The notes below the pieces were generated by a model. That model had not been told where the DNA came from. It did no database searches and saw only the letters and a program-made list of their open reading frames with translations. The position numbers and the translations under genes were made by a program. From the NCBI GenBank assembly GCA_035512495.1, contig DATKDW010000057.1, forward strand, positions 1-48,472: a DNA stretch of 48,472 bases, in the 5' to 3' direction. Origin of the DNA: Acidimicrobiales bacterium (GTDB taxonomy: Bacteria > Actinomycetota > Acidimicrobiia > Acidimicrobiales > CADCSY01). This document shows positions 35,982 to 45,866 of this stretch, piece by piece (the stretch's first letter is position 1; each line of letters opens with the position of its first letter).

Positions 35982-36599
35982 GTGGGGCACTACTTCGACG
36001 CCGACCCCGCCGTCGCCTCGCAGCGCCGCACCGTGTCCCTGACGCTGCCCGACCTCACGCTCCAGCTGGCCACCGATCGGGGGGTGTTCGCGCGCGATGC
36101 CGTCGACCCCGGGACCAAGCTGCTGCTGCTGGAGGCCCCACCTCCGCCGCCAACCGGCGACCTCCTCGACCTGGGGTGCGGCTACGGCCCCATCGCCGTG
36201 ACGCTCGCCCGCCGCTCACCGGGCAGCACCGTCTGGGCGCTCGACATCAACCGGCGGGCCCTCGCCCTCACCGCCGCCAACGCCGAGGCAGCGGGCGCCA
36301 CCAACGTGCGCGTCGCCGAGCCCGACGACGTGCCCGAGGACCTTGCGCTCGACCTCATCTGGTCGAACCCGCCGGTCCGCATCGGCAAGGCCGACATGCA
36401 GGCGATCCTGACCCGGTGGCTCCGACGCCTCTCCCCCGCTGGTCGCGCCGTGCTGGTCGTGCACAAGCACCTGGGCGCCGACTCCCTCACCCGCTGGCTC
36501 GAGTCCTCCGGCTGGCCGACCTCGCGCCTGGCCTCGCGCATGGGCTACCGCCTCCTGCAGGTCGATCCACACGCCGGCGCGGCGGGAGCGGGGACGTGA
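35982..36599 (+). CDS. RsmC-like class I methyltransferase
   Basis: A 205-residue SAM-dependent methyltransferase of the small MTS type. HYFDADPAVASQRRTV is the typical N-terminus. DLLDLGCGYG (60-69) binds SAM and SNPPVRIGK (128-136) is the catalytic NPPY-like motif of N-methyltransferases acting on guanine or adenine in RNA. RsmC acts on 16S G1207, but it has a duplicated domain that this protein lacks. AGGAG lies nine bases before GTG 35982. It is coupled to the next gene by GTGA. Confidence 0.87.
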   Translation: MGHYFDADPAVASQRRTVSLTLPDLTLQLATDRGVFARDAVDPGTKLLLLEAPPPPPTGDLLDLGCGYGPIAVTLARRSPGSTVWALDINRRALALTAANAEAAGATNVRVAEPDDVPEDLALDLIWSNPPVRIGKADMQAILTRWLRRLSPAGRAVLVVHKHLGADSLTRWLESSGWPTSRLASRMGYRLLQVDPHAGAAGAGT

Positions 36600-37132
36600 A
36601 GAACCTCGGCGACACCGACCTCAAGCGCCTCCACCGCGAGTGGCGCCGACGCACCAGCGGGCGACTCGCCCTCCTGCTCGACAGCGTGCAGACCCCATTC
36701 AACGTGGGCACCATCACCCGCACCGCGGCCGCCGAGCGGGTCGACCACCTCTTCCTCGCCGGGTCCACGCCCGCACCGTCGCACCTCAAGGCCCGCAAGA
36801 CCTCCCTCGGCACCGAGCGCTACCTCACCTGGACGCACTTCGAACAGGTGGCCGGCGCCATCGATGCGGCCAAGGATGCCGGCTACCGACTGGTGGGCAT
36901 CGAGCTCGCCGACGGTGCCGTCCCCCTCCACGAGGTCGAGATGGGCGACGACGTCTGCCTCGCCCTCGGCCACGAGGACAAGGGCCTCTCCTCCTTGACG
37001 CTGGCGGCCTGCGACGCGGTGGCGTTCATCCCCCAGCTCGGCCGGGTCGGCTCGCTCAACGTCTCCCAGGCCGCCGGCATCGCCATCTACGAGGCCCGCC
37101 GCCGCTCCTGGAGTGCGGCTCACGGGTCCTGA
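36596..37132 (+). CDS. TrmH-family RNA ribose methyltransferase (small)
   Basis: A 178-residue SPOUT methyltransferase lacking the N-terminal RNA-binding domain of the larger paralogue at 18333-19136. PFNVGTITRTAAAERV is motif 1, CLALGHEDKGLS motif 2 and IPQLGRVGSLNVSQAAGIAIYE motif 3, split here at the SLNVSQ core. It resembles TrmH-like tRNA Gm methyltransferases; the target is not known. GTG at 36596 overlaps the preceding stop (GTGA), and the two RNA methyltransferases form a plus-strand pair between minus-strand operons. Confidence 0.9.
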   Translation: MKNLGDTDLKRLHREWRRRTSGRLALLLDSVQTPFNVGTITRTAAAERVDHLFLAGSTPAPSHLKARKTSLGTERYLTWTHFEQVAGAIDAAKDAGYRLVGIELADGAVPLHEVEMGDDVCLALGHEDKGLSSLTLAACDAVAFIPQLGRVGSLNVSQAAGIAIYEARRRSWSAAHGS

Positions 37133-37216
37133 CCCCGAGCGGGGCCTTCCCACCCTCCGCAAGCTCCGGGCGGGCCCCTCCCCTCGGCGCCACCCGCTCG
37201 CAGGCTGTCATGCAGA

Positions 37217-37231
37217 CTCGGCTTCGCCGAG
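37217..37231. terminator. Hairpin between convergent methyltransferase and priA genes
   Basis: CTCGGC-TTC-GCCGAG is a perfect 6-bp stem in the 105-bp gap between the convergent plus-strand methyltransferase gene and priA. No T-run follows on either strand. It may act as a bidirectional terminator or as a 3'-end stabiliser. Confidence 0.4.
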
Positions 37232-37237
37232 GCGATT

Positions 37238-38962
37238 TCACAGGCGGTGGGGGTCCACGGCGACCCGCAGGCGACCCGGTGGCCGGGGGACGGCGGCGAG
37301 GGCGTCGCACAGGAGGCCGTGGTCGGGGGCGCGCACCAACCAGGTGCCGTCGACCGGGCCGAGCACCTCGACGCCGAGCGCGCCCTTCGCCCGGAGGTCG
37401 GCGGCGTAGCGCTCGGCGCTCGCTCCCGACACCTGCGCCAGGGCGGTGACCGGGGGGAACTGCAGCGCCTCGCGGCGCTCGACCTCAGCGGCCGACACCC
37501 GCGCCGGGTCGGCCAGCAGCGCCGCCTGCACCACCTCGTGAGACGGCAGGCGGGTCTGGAGCACAAGCCGACCACCGCCCGACTTGCCCCCGAGGAGGCG
37601 GGCGGCCCGGGCGACCAGCGCCATGGCCTCCTCGGCCGCCCGGTGACGGGGCGCCAGAAGCTCGGCGTCGAGGTCGAGGAAGGCCACGGCGTCGGCCCCG
37701 GTCACGCGGTGGAGCACGGCCTCGGTCCCGACCAGCACCGTGGCGGCGTCGATGTCGGCGGTGGTGTCGGAATCACCGGTCACCTCCACCACGGGCACAC
37801 CGCCCAGGCGCTCGAGGTCCTCGCGGGCGCGCGTGACGCCGAGCCTGCGCACCTTCAGGCGCCCGCCGCCGCAGACGGCGCACACCGGCGGGCGAGACGT
37901 GGCGCACCGACCGCACACCAGGGTGGTCTCCTCCCCGGTCGACACCGCCGCTCCGCACGCCTCACAGCGCGCCAGCTCGGCACAGGCAGCACACGCCAGG
38001 AGGCGGTGGCGGCCCTTGCGGTTGAGGACGCAGACCACCCGACGCCCGGACCGCACCAGGTCGACCAGCGTCGACGAGTAGAGGTCGACCCGGAGCGGGT
38101 CCTCCCGCCGGCGGTCGACCACGTCGACCACCGGCCACCCGGCTCGCTCCGCCGGCCGTGACGGGACCACCAGGGCCATGGCGGCCTGGGCCTCGAGGGA
38201 GGGGCACGGTGAGGTGAGCACACAGCGAGCCCCGGCCCGACGCGCCCGCTCGACGGCCACGTCGCGCGCGTGCCACGTGGGGGCTGCCTCCTCTTGGTGG
38301 GCCTCGGCGTGTTCGTCGAGCACGATCACGCAAGCGAGGTCGACCGCCGGTCCCCACGCCGCGGCGCGGGCGCCCACCACCACCCGGGCCCCGGCGGCGG
38401 CCGAGGCCCACTCCCTCGGCAGCAGCGCGGTGGAGAGCCCGGCGCGCCGCAGCCGCTGGGCGAGGCCGCTGGCGTCGGCCGACCCGGCGGCCACCACGAG
38501 CGTCGTCCCGATGGCGGCGGCGGCCACCACGAGGGGCAGGACGTCGGCCGACGGAGGCAGGCGGACCACCGACTGCCCGGCGGCCAGCGCCCGGTCGGCC
38601 AGCGGGTCGCGCACCGTCGCCGCCGGGGGCTCCGCTGCGTCGGTCCGGGGCAGGCCACGGACCGCGCCCGGCGGCGACGCGGTGCGCAGCAGGTGGGCGG
38701 GCCGCCCGGCCCAGCGCCACGCCGCCCACCGGGCCAGCTCGATCAGGTCAGGGGCGGGACCCCAGCCCGTCACCTTGGCGAGGGGCAGCAGTGTGACGCC
38801 CGCCGGCGGCGACACGTGGTCCTCGACCACCCAGCCGCCGACGCGGCGGCCGTGGAGCACCACTCGGACCATGGTGCCGACCCGGACCGCATCGCCGAGC
38901 GCTTCGGGGACGAGGTAGTCGAACGTCTTGTCGACAGCGGGGCTGTCGGGCAACACGCGCAC
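37238..38962 (-). CDS. priA: Primosomal protein PriA-like, helicase motifs degraded
   Basis: Replication-restart protein homologue of 574 residues. The N-terminal DNA-binding domain (VRVLPDSPAVDKTFDYLVPE) and the zinc-binding cysteine cluster (CAACAELARCEACG, CGRCATSRPPVCAVCGGG) are intact. No Walker A GxTGSGKT is found: the corresponding region reads VVAAAAIGTTLVVAAGS. The DEEH box is altered to DEHAEAH. Actinobacterial PriA proteins are commonly annotated as probably inactive helicases, which fits. GTG at 38962 lies 23 bp after metK; GTG at 38956 is also possible. Confidence 0.9.
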   Translation of the reverse strand: MRVLPDSPAVDKTFDYLVPEALGDAVRVGTMVRVVLHGRRVGGWVVEDHVSPPAGVTLLPLAKVTGWGPAPDLIELARWAAWRWAGRPAHLLRTASPPGAVRGLPRTDAAEPPAATVRDPLADRALAAGQSVVRLPPSADVLPLVVAAAAIGTTLVVAAGSADASGLAQRLRRAGLSTALLPREWASAAAGARVVVGARAAAWGPAVDLACVIVLDEHAEAHQEEAAPTWHARDVAVERARRAGARCVLTSPCPSLEAQAAMALVVPSRPAERAGWPVVDVVDRRREDPLRVDLYSSTLVDLVRSGRRVVCVLNRKGRHRLLACAACAELARCEACGAAVSTGEETTLVCGRCATSRPPVCAVCGGGRLKVRRLGVTRAREDLERLGGVPVVEVTGDSDTTADIDAATVLVGTEAVLHRVTGADAVAFLDLDAELLAPRHRAAEEAMALVARAARLLGGKSGGGRLVLQTRLPSHEVVQAALLADPARVSAAEVERREALQFPPVTALAQVSGASAERYAADLRAKGALGVEVLGPVDGTWLVRAPDHGLLCDALAAVPRPPGRLRVAVDPHRL

Positions 38963-38985
38963 GACGCGCTGCCCGGCGGCGCCCG

Positions 38986-40181
<1,196 letters not shown>

Positions 40182-40185
<4 letters not shown>

Positions 40186-41390
40186 GTTGTCTCCTGATTG
40201 GGGGCGGTGCGGGAGGCCAGGGCCGCGTCGATGACGGCGCGGGCGACCGCCCGCTTGTCGGCCAGGGGCACATCTTTGTCGATCCCGGAGGCGGTGATGA
40301 TCGTCACCGCGTTGGTGTCGTGCTCGAAGCCCACCCCGACAGCCGACACGTCGTTGGCCACGATGAGGTCGAGGCTCTTGCGGACCAGCTTGGCGCGGGC
40401 GTTGGCGCTGACGTCGTCGGTCTCGGCGGCGAAGCCGATGAGGGTCTGGCCGGGGGGCTTGGCGCGCCCCAGCCCGGCGAGGATGTCGGGCGTGGGCTCG
40501 AGCACGACCTCTGGTGTGCCGTCGGCCTTCTTCAGCTTGGCCTCGGCCGCGACCTTGGGGCGGAAGTCGGCGACGGCGGCGGCCATCACGATGATGTCGG
40601 CGGTGGCCGACCGGGCGAGGACCGCCTCCTCCATCTCGGCGGCGCTGTCGACGCGGACCACCTCGACCCCCGGGGCGACAGGCCGGTCGACGGTGGTGAC
40701 GATGGTGACCTCGGCCCCGCGTCCGGCGGCTTCGTCGGCCACGGCGTGGCCCTGCTTGCCCGACGACCGGTTGCCGAGGAAGCGCACCGGGTCGATCGCC
40801 TCGCGGGTGCCGCCGGCGGTCACCAGCACGCGCAGGCCGGCCAGGTCGGCTCCCCGAGCGAGCACCGCCTCGCAGGCGGCGACGATGTCGGCGGGCTCGG
40901 GCAGGCGTCCCATGCCGACGTCACCACCGGCGAGGTGCCCGGCCACCGGCTCGACCACGTGGACCCCCCTGCCCCGCAGGGTGGCAAGGTTGGCCTGGAC
41001 GGCGGGCTGCTCCCACATCTCGGTGTGCATCGCCGGGCACACCACGACCGGCGCCCGGGTGGCGAGCAGCGTGGCGACGAGCAGGTCGTCGGAGAGCCCC
41101 ATGGCGTAGGCGGCGATCACCCTGGCGGTGGCCGGGGCCACGACCACGAGGTCGGCACCCTGTCCGAGGGAGGTGTGGGGGCTGGGCTCGGGGCTGTCCC
41201 ACAACGACGTGCGGGCCGGCTCCGACGCCAGGGCAGAGAACGTGGTGGTGGTGACGAAGTGCTGGGCGTCGGGGGTGAGCACCGGGCTCACGTGGGCGCC
41301 GGCGTCGACGAGCCGGCGGCACACCTCGATCGCCTTGTAGGCGGCGATGCCGCCTGAAACCCCGAGGACGATGCGACGACCGGCCAGCAT
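40182..41390 (-). CDS. coaBC: Bifunctional phosphopantothenoylcysteine decarboxylase/synthetase
   Basis: Two steps of coenzyme A synthesis in one protein of 402 residues. The N-terminal CoaC half binds [17 protein letters not shown], active-site His in SPHTSLG, and PAMHTEMW. The C-terminal CoaB half has [29 protein letters not shown] and FAAETDD. The ATG at 41390 lies 29 bp after rpoZ. The FMN need ties it loosely to the rib operon. Confidence 0.96.
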
Positions 41391-41419
41391 GGGCGTTCCC
41401 GGGGCGTTTGCGCCGGGCG

Positions 41420-41740
41420 TCAGGCCTCGTCGGGCGACTCGGCCGCGGCCAGGGCGTCGGCCTCGGCCTGGGCCTCGGCGGCGAGGGCGGCCTCGTCGAT
41501 GCGCTCGTAGGTGATCTTGTCGGCGGCGATCTCCTCGAAGGCGATCGAGAGCGGCTTGCGGGAGGTGGAGCTGACCTGGGGCGGCACGATCGCGCCGAGG
41601 CCCTCGCCGAGGTGACCGAAGTAGGAGTTGACCTGGCGGGCCCGGCGCGAGCCGAGGGTCACCAGGGTGAACTTGGAGTCGACCCGCTCGAGCAGGTCCT
41701 CGATGGGCGGGGTGATCATTGAGTCCTGCGGCCACGACAT
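41420..41740 (-). CDS. rpoZ: RNA polymerase omega subunit
   Basis: Small RNA polymerase subunit aiding beta-prime folding, 106 residues. ITPPIEDLLERVDSKFTLV and RRARQVNSYFGHLGEG match actinobacterial omega, and SSTSRKPLSIAFEEIAADKI the C-terminal part. ATG at 41740 is eight bases after TAGCGT. The ATG at 41719 is a shorter alternative. The usual gmk-rpoZ-coaBC-metK order is kept. Confidence 0.94.
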   Translation of the reverse strand: MSWPQDSMITPPIEDLLERVDSKFTLVTLGSRRARQVNSYFGHLGEGLGAIVPPQVSSTSRKPLSIAFEEIAADKITYERIDEAALAAEAQAEADALAAAESPDEA

Positions 41741-41748
41741 GGGTGCCA

Positions 41749-41754
41749 ACGCTA
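41749..41754 (-). promoter_or_regulatory. Putative leaderless -10 element of rpoZ
   Basis: TAGCGT on the minus strand is eight bases before the rpoZ ATG, in the 67-bp gap after gmk. No Shine-Dalgarno sequence is present. It would let rpoZ-coaBC-metK-priA be transcribed apart from mihF-gmk. Confidence 0.45.
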
Positions 41755-41807
41755 CCAGCGCACGCCCCCGGGACCCGCACCGGGCTGACCGGCGGCGGGG
41801 TTCAGGG

Positions 41808-42347
41808 CTAGCCGGTGGCCCGCCGGGCGGCGAGGGCAGCGGCGGCATCGGCGACGGCGCGGTCCAGGTCGTCGTTGACGACGACGTGGTCGGCGATGGC
41901 GAGGCCGCGCTCCTCCTCGCTGTCGCCCTTGGCGAGGCGCCGGGCGATGCTCTCGTCGTCGTCGCCCCGGTCCCGCATCCGCCGCTCCTGCTCGGCTCGG
42001 GACGGCGGCCGGATGAAGAGCACGAAGGCGTCGGGGAACGTCTCCTTCACGATCTGTGCGCCCTGGAGGTCGATCTCGAGCACGACGTCGCTGCCCCGGG
42101 GCGGGTCTGGACGGGGGGTGCCCTTGAGGTCGCCGTAGACCTCGAACCACTCGAGGAAGCCGTCGGCCTCGGCGTGGGCGATGAACGTCTCGTGGTCGAC
42201 CCAGACGTACGCGTCCTCGGCCTCCTCCGGCCGGCGGGGCCGCGTCGTCCACGACCGGCTGAGCCACAGGCGCGGGTCGTCGGCCACCAGGCGGGAGACG
42301 ATCGACCCCTTCCCGGCTCCCGACGGTCCGGCCACGACGACGATCAA
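41808..42347 (-). CDS. gmk: Guanylate kinase
   Basis: Phosphorylates GMP to GDP, 179 residues as annotated. P-loop GPSGAGKGS, SWTTRPRRPEEAEDAYVWVD (GMP-binding) and VVLEIDLQGAQIVKETFPDA are intact. No ATG or GTG lies in a suitable place. TTG at 42347 gives a start right at the first strand. CTG at 42359 would add TRPL and overlap the mihF stop as CTGA, similar to the ATGA/GTGA junctions elsewhere. The exact start is unresolved. Confidence 0.93.
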   Translation of the reverse strand: MIVVVAGPSGAGKGSIVSRLVADDPRLWLSRSWTTRPRRPEEAEDAYVWVDHETFIAHAEADGFLEWFEVYGDLKGTPRPDPPRGSDVVLEIDLQGAQIVKETFPDAFVLFIRPPSRAEQERRMRDRGDDDESIARRLAKGDSEEERGLAIADHVVVNDDLDRAVADAAAALAARRATG

Positions 42348-42355
42348 GGGCCGGG

Positions 42356-42676
42356 TCAGACCGGGGGGTACTTGCTGAGGAGCTCGTCGCGCTGGTTGTG
42401 GCCCAGGCCCCGCAGGCGCCTCGTCTCCGAGATGCCGATCTCCTCCATCAGGCGCCGCGCCTTGATCTTGCCCAGGCCGGGCAGCGACTCCAGCACCGAG
42501 AGGACCTTCATCTTGCCGACCATCTCGTCGACGTCGGCCATCGCCAGCAGCTCGGGGAGCGAGGTGGAGCCCATCTTGAGCTTCTCCTTCAGCTCAGCCC
42601 GCAGGCGCCTGGCCACAGCCGCCTTCTCGAGGGCGGCCTGGCGCTGTTCGGGGGAGAGGCTGGGGGGCATCGGCAT
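42356..42676 (-). CDS. mihF: Actinobacterial integration host factor (mIHF)
   Basis: Nucleoid-associated DNA-binding protein specific to actinobacteria, 106 residues. Its helix-two-turn-helix domain is visible as LESLPGLGKIKARRLMEEIG and ISETRRLRGLGHNQRDELL. A basic helix AALEKAAVARRLRAELKEKL precedes it. The position upstream of gmk is the normal one and supports the identification. ATG at 42676 fits the TATGGT promoter eight bases before it; ATG at 42670 is two residues shorter. Confidence 0.94.
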   Translation of the reverse strand: MPMPPSLSPEQRQAALEKAAVARRLRAELKEKLKMGSTSLPELLAMADVDEMVGKMKVLSVLESLPGLGKIKARRLMEEIGISETRRLRGLGHNQRDELLSKYPPV

Positions 42677-42684
42677 GGCGGTGG

Positions 42685-42690
42685 ACCATA
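42685..42690 (-). promoter_or_regulatory. Putative leaderless -10 element of mihF
   Basis: TATGGT on the minus strand is followed by eight bases and the ATG at 42676, with no ribosome site. The same hexamer serves argC. It lies in an 85-bp divergent region whose other side holds the M23 gene promoter. Confidence 0.5.
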
Positions 42691-42747
42691 GCGCAGCCTC
42701 AATGTCCGATCGCTCCCCGCCGACACCTCCAGTGATGTCCTCACGTG

Positions 42748-42753
42748 TACCGT
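42748..42753 (+). promoter_or_regulatory. Putative leaderless -10 element of the M23/SLH gene
   Basis: TACCGT is followed by TGCCAGCC and the ATG at 42762. No Shine-Dalgarno sequence is present. The arrangement mirrors the mihF promoter on the other strand. Confidence 0.45.
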
Positions 42754-42761
42754 TGCCAGCC

Positions 42762-44027
42762 ATGGCCCGCATTGCCCCCTCCTCGGCGCGCGCCCTCGCG
42801 GGTCTCACCCTCGCCCTGGCGCTGGGCCTGGCCCTGATGGCGGTCCCCGTGGCGCCGGCTGCTGCGGAAACGACGATCGACTCGGTGGTCGACATCACCT
42901 ACCCGGCAGAGCCCGGGACCTCCTTCACCGACGACTACGACGACCCGCGGGGCGGCGGCCGGACCCACTGCGCCACCGACATCATCGGCCCCAAGCACTC
43001 CGAGATCTACGCCGCGGTGGGGGGCACGGTCACGTTCATGCCGATGGAGAAGCCCTCGTACGGCTACATGATCCGCATCGCCGGCGACGACGGGCGCAAG
43101 TACAGCTACGTGCACCTCAACGACGACACGCCCGGCACCACCGACGCCAGCGCCGGGCCCGAGCACGCCTACGCCCCCGGCCTCGAGGAGGGATCCGTGG
43201 TGACCCGCGGCCAGCACATCGGCTGGATGGGCGACTCCGGCAACGCCAAGGGGGGCCCCGACCACCTCCACTTCGAGATCCACGACCCCGCCGTCGAGCA
43301 CGCGCCCTGCGAGGTCGGCGGCATCAACCGCATGAACCCCTTCGGCTCCCTCGAGTCGGCGGTCGAGCGCGGCGACTACGCCACGGCGTCCGCCTCCGGG
43401 ACCAGCACCGCCAGGGGGATCGAGCAGGCCTGCCCGCCCGACCGCGTAGAGGCCGCCCGCTACCCCGACGTGGCCGGCACCCACCAGGACGCCGTCGACT
43501 GCGTGAGCTGGTGGGAGATCGCCCAGGGCCGCACCGACGGGACCTACGCCCCCGTGGACCCGATCAGCCGGGCCCAGCTGGCCTCGTTCGCGGTGCGCCT
43601 GGCCGAGGCGGTCGGGTCTCCCCTACCACCGGCGACCCACGACCACTTCGACGACGACGACGGCTCGGTGCACGAGGACGCCATCAACCGGGTGGCCGAC
43701 GCCGGGATCATGGGCAGCGCCGACCGCAGCTTCTCCCCCGACCTGGCCGTCACCCGCGGCTCGATGGCCACGGTCGTGGCCGGTACCCACCGAGTCCTCG
43801 CCGGCGCCGAGCTCCCGAGCAGCGACGTCTCGTTCAGCGACGTCCCCTCCACCCACCCGCACCACGCCAACATCGGTCGCGTCAACGGCGCGGGCATCGC
43901 CGTCGGCTACGGCGACGGCACCTTTGGCCCCGACGTCGCGGTGACGCGCGAGCAGATGGCGACCTTCCTCGCCCGCCTCCTCGACCTCGCAGTCGAGGAT
44001 GGCTGGGCCTCTGTGCCTGCCAGCTGA
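42762..44027 (+). CDS. Secreted M23 peptidase-like protein with SLH repeats
   Basis: A 421-residue exported protein. A signal peptide (about 1-36, cleavage near APAAAE) is followed by an M23/LysM-type peptidase domain with zinc ligands His69 and Asp73 in GRTHCATD and His170 in HLHFE (His168 also conserved). A domain of three SLH-like repeats (about 230-421, with YPDVAG, FSDVPSTHPHHANI and YGDGTFGPD...VTREQMATFLARL) follows. SLH domains bind cell-wall polymers. It would be a wall-attached peptidoglycan or peptide hydrolase. It interrupts the usual pyrF-mihF neighbourhood on the opposite strand. Confidence 0.9.
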   Translation: MARIAPSSARALAGLTLALALGLALMAVPVAPAAAETTIDSVVDITYPAEPGTSFTDDYDDPRGGGRTHCATDIIGPKHSEIYAAVGGTVTFMPMEKPSYGYMIRIAGDDGRKYSYVHLNDDTPGTTDASAGPEHAYAPGLEEGSVVTRGQHIGWMGDSGNAKGGPDHLHFEIHDPAVEHAPCEVGGINRMNPFGSLESAVERGDYATASASGTSTARGIEQACPPDRVEAARYPDVAGTHQDAVDCVSWWEIAQGRTDGTYAPVDPISRAQLASFAVRLAEAVGSPLPPATHDHFDDDDGSVHEDAINRVADAGIMGSADRSFSPDLAVTRGSMATVVAGTHRVLAGAELPSSDVSFSDVPSTHPHHANIGRVNGAGIAVGYGDGTFGPDVAVTREQMATFLARLLDLAVEDGWASVPAS

Positions 44028-44052
44028 CCCCACCCACGGGTCTCGAGGAGCT

Positions 44053-44103
44053 GTTCTGGCACCAGGAACGCGCCGGAACCCAGCGCGGATCTGGTGCCAG
44101 AAC
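44053..44103. repeat. 51-nt intergenic palindromic repeat, copy B
   Basis: The same 13-bp arms as copy A (GTTCTGGCACCAG at 44053-44065 and its complement at 44091-44103) flank a 25-nt centre with an inner CGCGC/GCGCG stem. The plus-strand centre resembles the minus-strand centre of copy A, sharing CGCGCCG and GCGCGGAT. It lies three bases past the pyrF stop and 25 bases past the M23 stop, between convergent genes. Confidence 0.9.
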
Positions 44104-44106
44104 GGA

Positions 44107-44877
44107 TCAGGTCGTCTTGGCCGGCGGCGACAGGCTGGCGACGAGGTCGTCAGCGGCCTGCTCCGGATCGGCGGCGCCGGTCACGGTGCGCCCGATCACC
44201 AGCAGGTCGGCGCCGTCGGCGAGCGCGGCATCGGGGGTGGCGGTGCGGGCCTGGTCGTGGGTGTCGGCGCCCGCCGGGCGGGTGCCGGGCACCACCTTGA
44301 CGAGGCGTGGTGCGAGCTCTCGCACGAGCGGGAGGTCGGGCGCCGCGCAGATGAGCCCCCCGCACCCGGCCTCGAGGGCGGCCGCCACGCGCTTGGGGAG
44401 GATGTGCTCGGGGGCATCGCCATCGCTGGTGAGCACCGTCACCGCCAGGGCGGTGGGAGGCTCGAGATCGGCCCGGAGCGCGGCGTCGATGAACCCGTCG
44501 ACGCCGGCCCGAAGCATGACCGGGCCCCCCATGGCGTGGATCGTGAGGTACTTGACCCCGAAGGCGCCGATCACCGCTGCCGACTTGTTGACGGTGGTGG
44601 GGATGTCGTGGAGCTTGAGGTCGGCGAAGACGTCGTAGCCGGCATCCTGGAGAGCGCCGATGGCGGTGGGTCCGGCCGCGGTGTAGAGCTCGAGGCCCAC
44701 CTTGGCCACGCCGAACCAGGGCTTGAGCATCCGCGCCATGCGCATGGCGGCCACGAGGTCGTCGACATCGAGCGCCAGCGCCAGCTTGGCCTGCAGCTCC
44801 GGCGGCGCCCCCTCCTCGTCGTCCTCGAGGTCGTCCTCGTCCTCGGTCGTGGTCTCGGTCGTGGCCTCGTCGCTCAC
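44107..44877 (-). CDS. pyrF: Orotidine 5'-phosphate decarboxylase
   Basis: Last step of UMP synthesis. The 256-residue product has the catalytic Asp86-x-Lys88-x-x-Asp91 set in FADLKLHDIPTTVNK and the phosphate-binding end ADLLVIGRTVTGA. It is preceded by an unusual acidic extension of about 24 residues (TTEDEDDLEDDEEG). GTG at 44877 overlaps the pyrD stop (GTGA). If the real start were later, the acidic block would be lost, but no other start lies near the conserved ALALDVDD. Confidence 0.95.
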   Translation of the reverse strand: MSDEATTETTTEDEDDLEDDEEGAPPELQAKLALALDVDDLVAAMRMARMLKPWFGVAKVGLELYTAAGPTAIGALQDAGYDVFADLKLHDIPTTVNKSAAVIGAFGVKYLTIHAMGGPVMLRAGVDGFIDAALRADLEPPTALAVTVLTSDGDAPEHILPKRVAAALEAGCGGLICAAPDLPLVRELAPRLVKVVPGTRPAGADTHDQARTATPDAALADGADLLVIGRTVTGAADPEQAADDLVASLSPPAKTT

Positions 44878-45862
44878 CGTTGGCTCCTCCCCGGGGCGTG
44901 CACGGCCCCTATCACCTCGTCGATCGCCGTCACACCCTGTCTCGTCGCCCACCGTCCGAGCTCGTCCAGCACCCTCGCCGGCGCCCTCGGGTCGGCGAAG
45001 GTGGCGGTGCCCACCTGGACCGCAGAGGCCCCCGCGAGCAGGAGCTCGGCGGCGTCGGTACCGCTCACCACCCCACCCACCCCCACGATCGGGAGCTCGG
45101 GCAGCACGGCGTGGACATCGTGCACCGCCCGGACCGCGACCGGGTGGATGGCGGCGCCGGAGAGACCGCCCCCACCCGCCCCCAGGCGGTAGGTCCGGGC
45201 CTCGACGTCGATGGCCATGCCCGCAACCGTGTTGATGAGGGTGACCGCCTCGGCCCCGCCCCGATGCGCCGCCCTGGCCACCTCCACGAGGTCGGTGACG
45301 TTGGCGGTGAGCTTCGCCCAGCGGGGCCGACCGCACGCGGCCGTGGCTGCCATGGCCTCCTCGGTCTGGGCGGCCGACTGCGCGAACAGGTGTCGGCCGC
45401 CGTCGAGGTTGGGGCACGAGAGGTTCACCTCGACGGCGACCACCTGCGGCGGCGCACCGGCGAGGAGGGCGGCGGCGGCGGCATAGTCGTCGATGCTGCG
45501 CCCCCAGATGCTCGCCACCACGCGGGCACCACCGGCGACCAGGTCGGGCAGCTCGTCGGCCAGCCAGGCGGCCACCCCGGGGCCCTGGAGCCCCACGCTG
45601 TTGATCATCCCCGCGGTGGTCTCGTGCACCCGGGGGGCGGGGTTGCCCGCCCACGGATCGGCCGAGAGCGACTTCACCACTACCGCGCCGAGCGCCCCGA
45701 GGTCGAGGTACCGCCCGAGCTCGGCGCCATGGCCGGCGGTGCCCGACGCGGTCATCACCGGGTTGGGGAGGGTGACCGAGCCCACCCGGGTCGTGAGGTC
45801 GACGCCACGACGCCTCCGGCCGAACGGCAGCAGCCGGCCGAGGCTCCCCGGCCGGCGCACCG

Positions 45863-45866
<4 letters not shown>
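44874..45866 (-). CDS. pyrD: Dihydroorotate dehydrogenase, class 1B-like
   Basis: Oxidises dihydroorotate to orotate, 330 residues. [22 protein letters not shown] with Lys65, [19 protein letters not shown]-type and [11 protein letters not shown] with Cys151 fit the soluble class 1B form, in which Cys is the base. Class 1B normally works with the iron-sulphur subunit PyrK, but carB and pyrD overlap directly (GTGA) and no pyrK is here. GTG at 45866 is chosen for that overlap; GTG at 45860 is possible. Confidence 0.93.

Noticed and set aside
36596-37132. Small methyltransferase as a fragment of the larger TrmH at 18333-19136
   Set aside because: It has all three SPOUT motifs with its own coupled start. 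Sequence divergence is large, so it is a separate family member.
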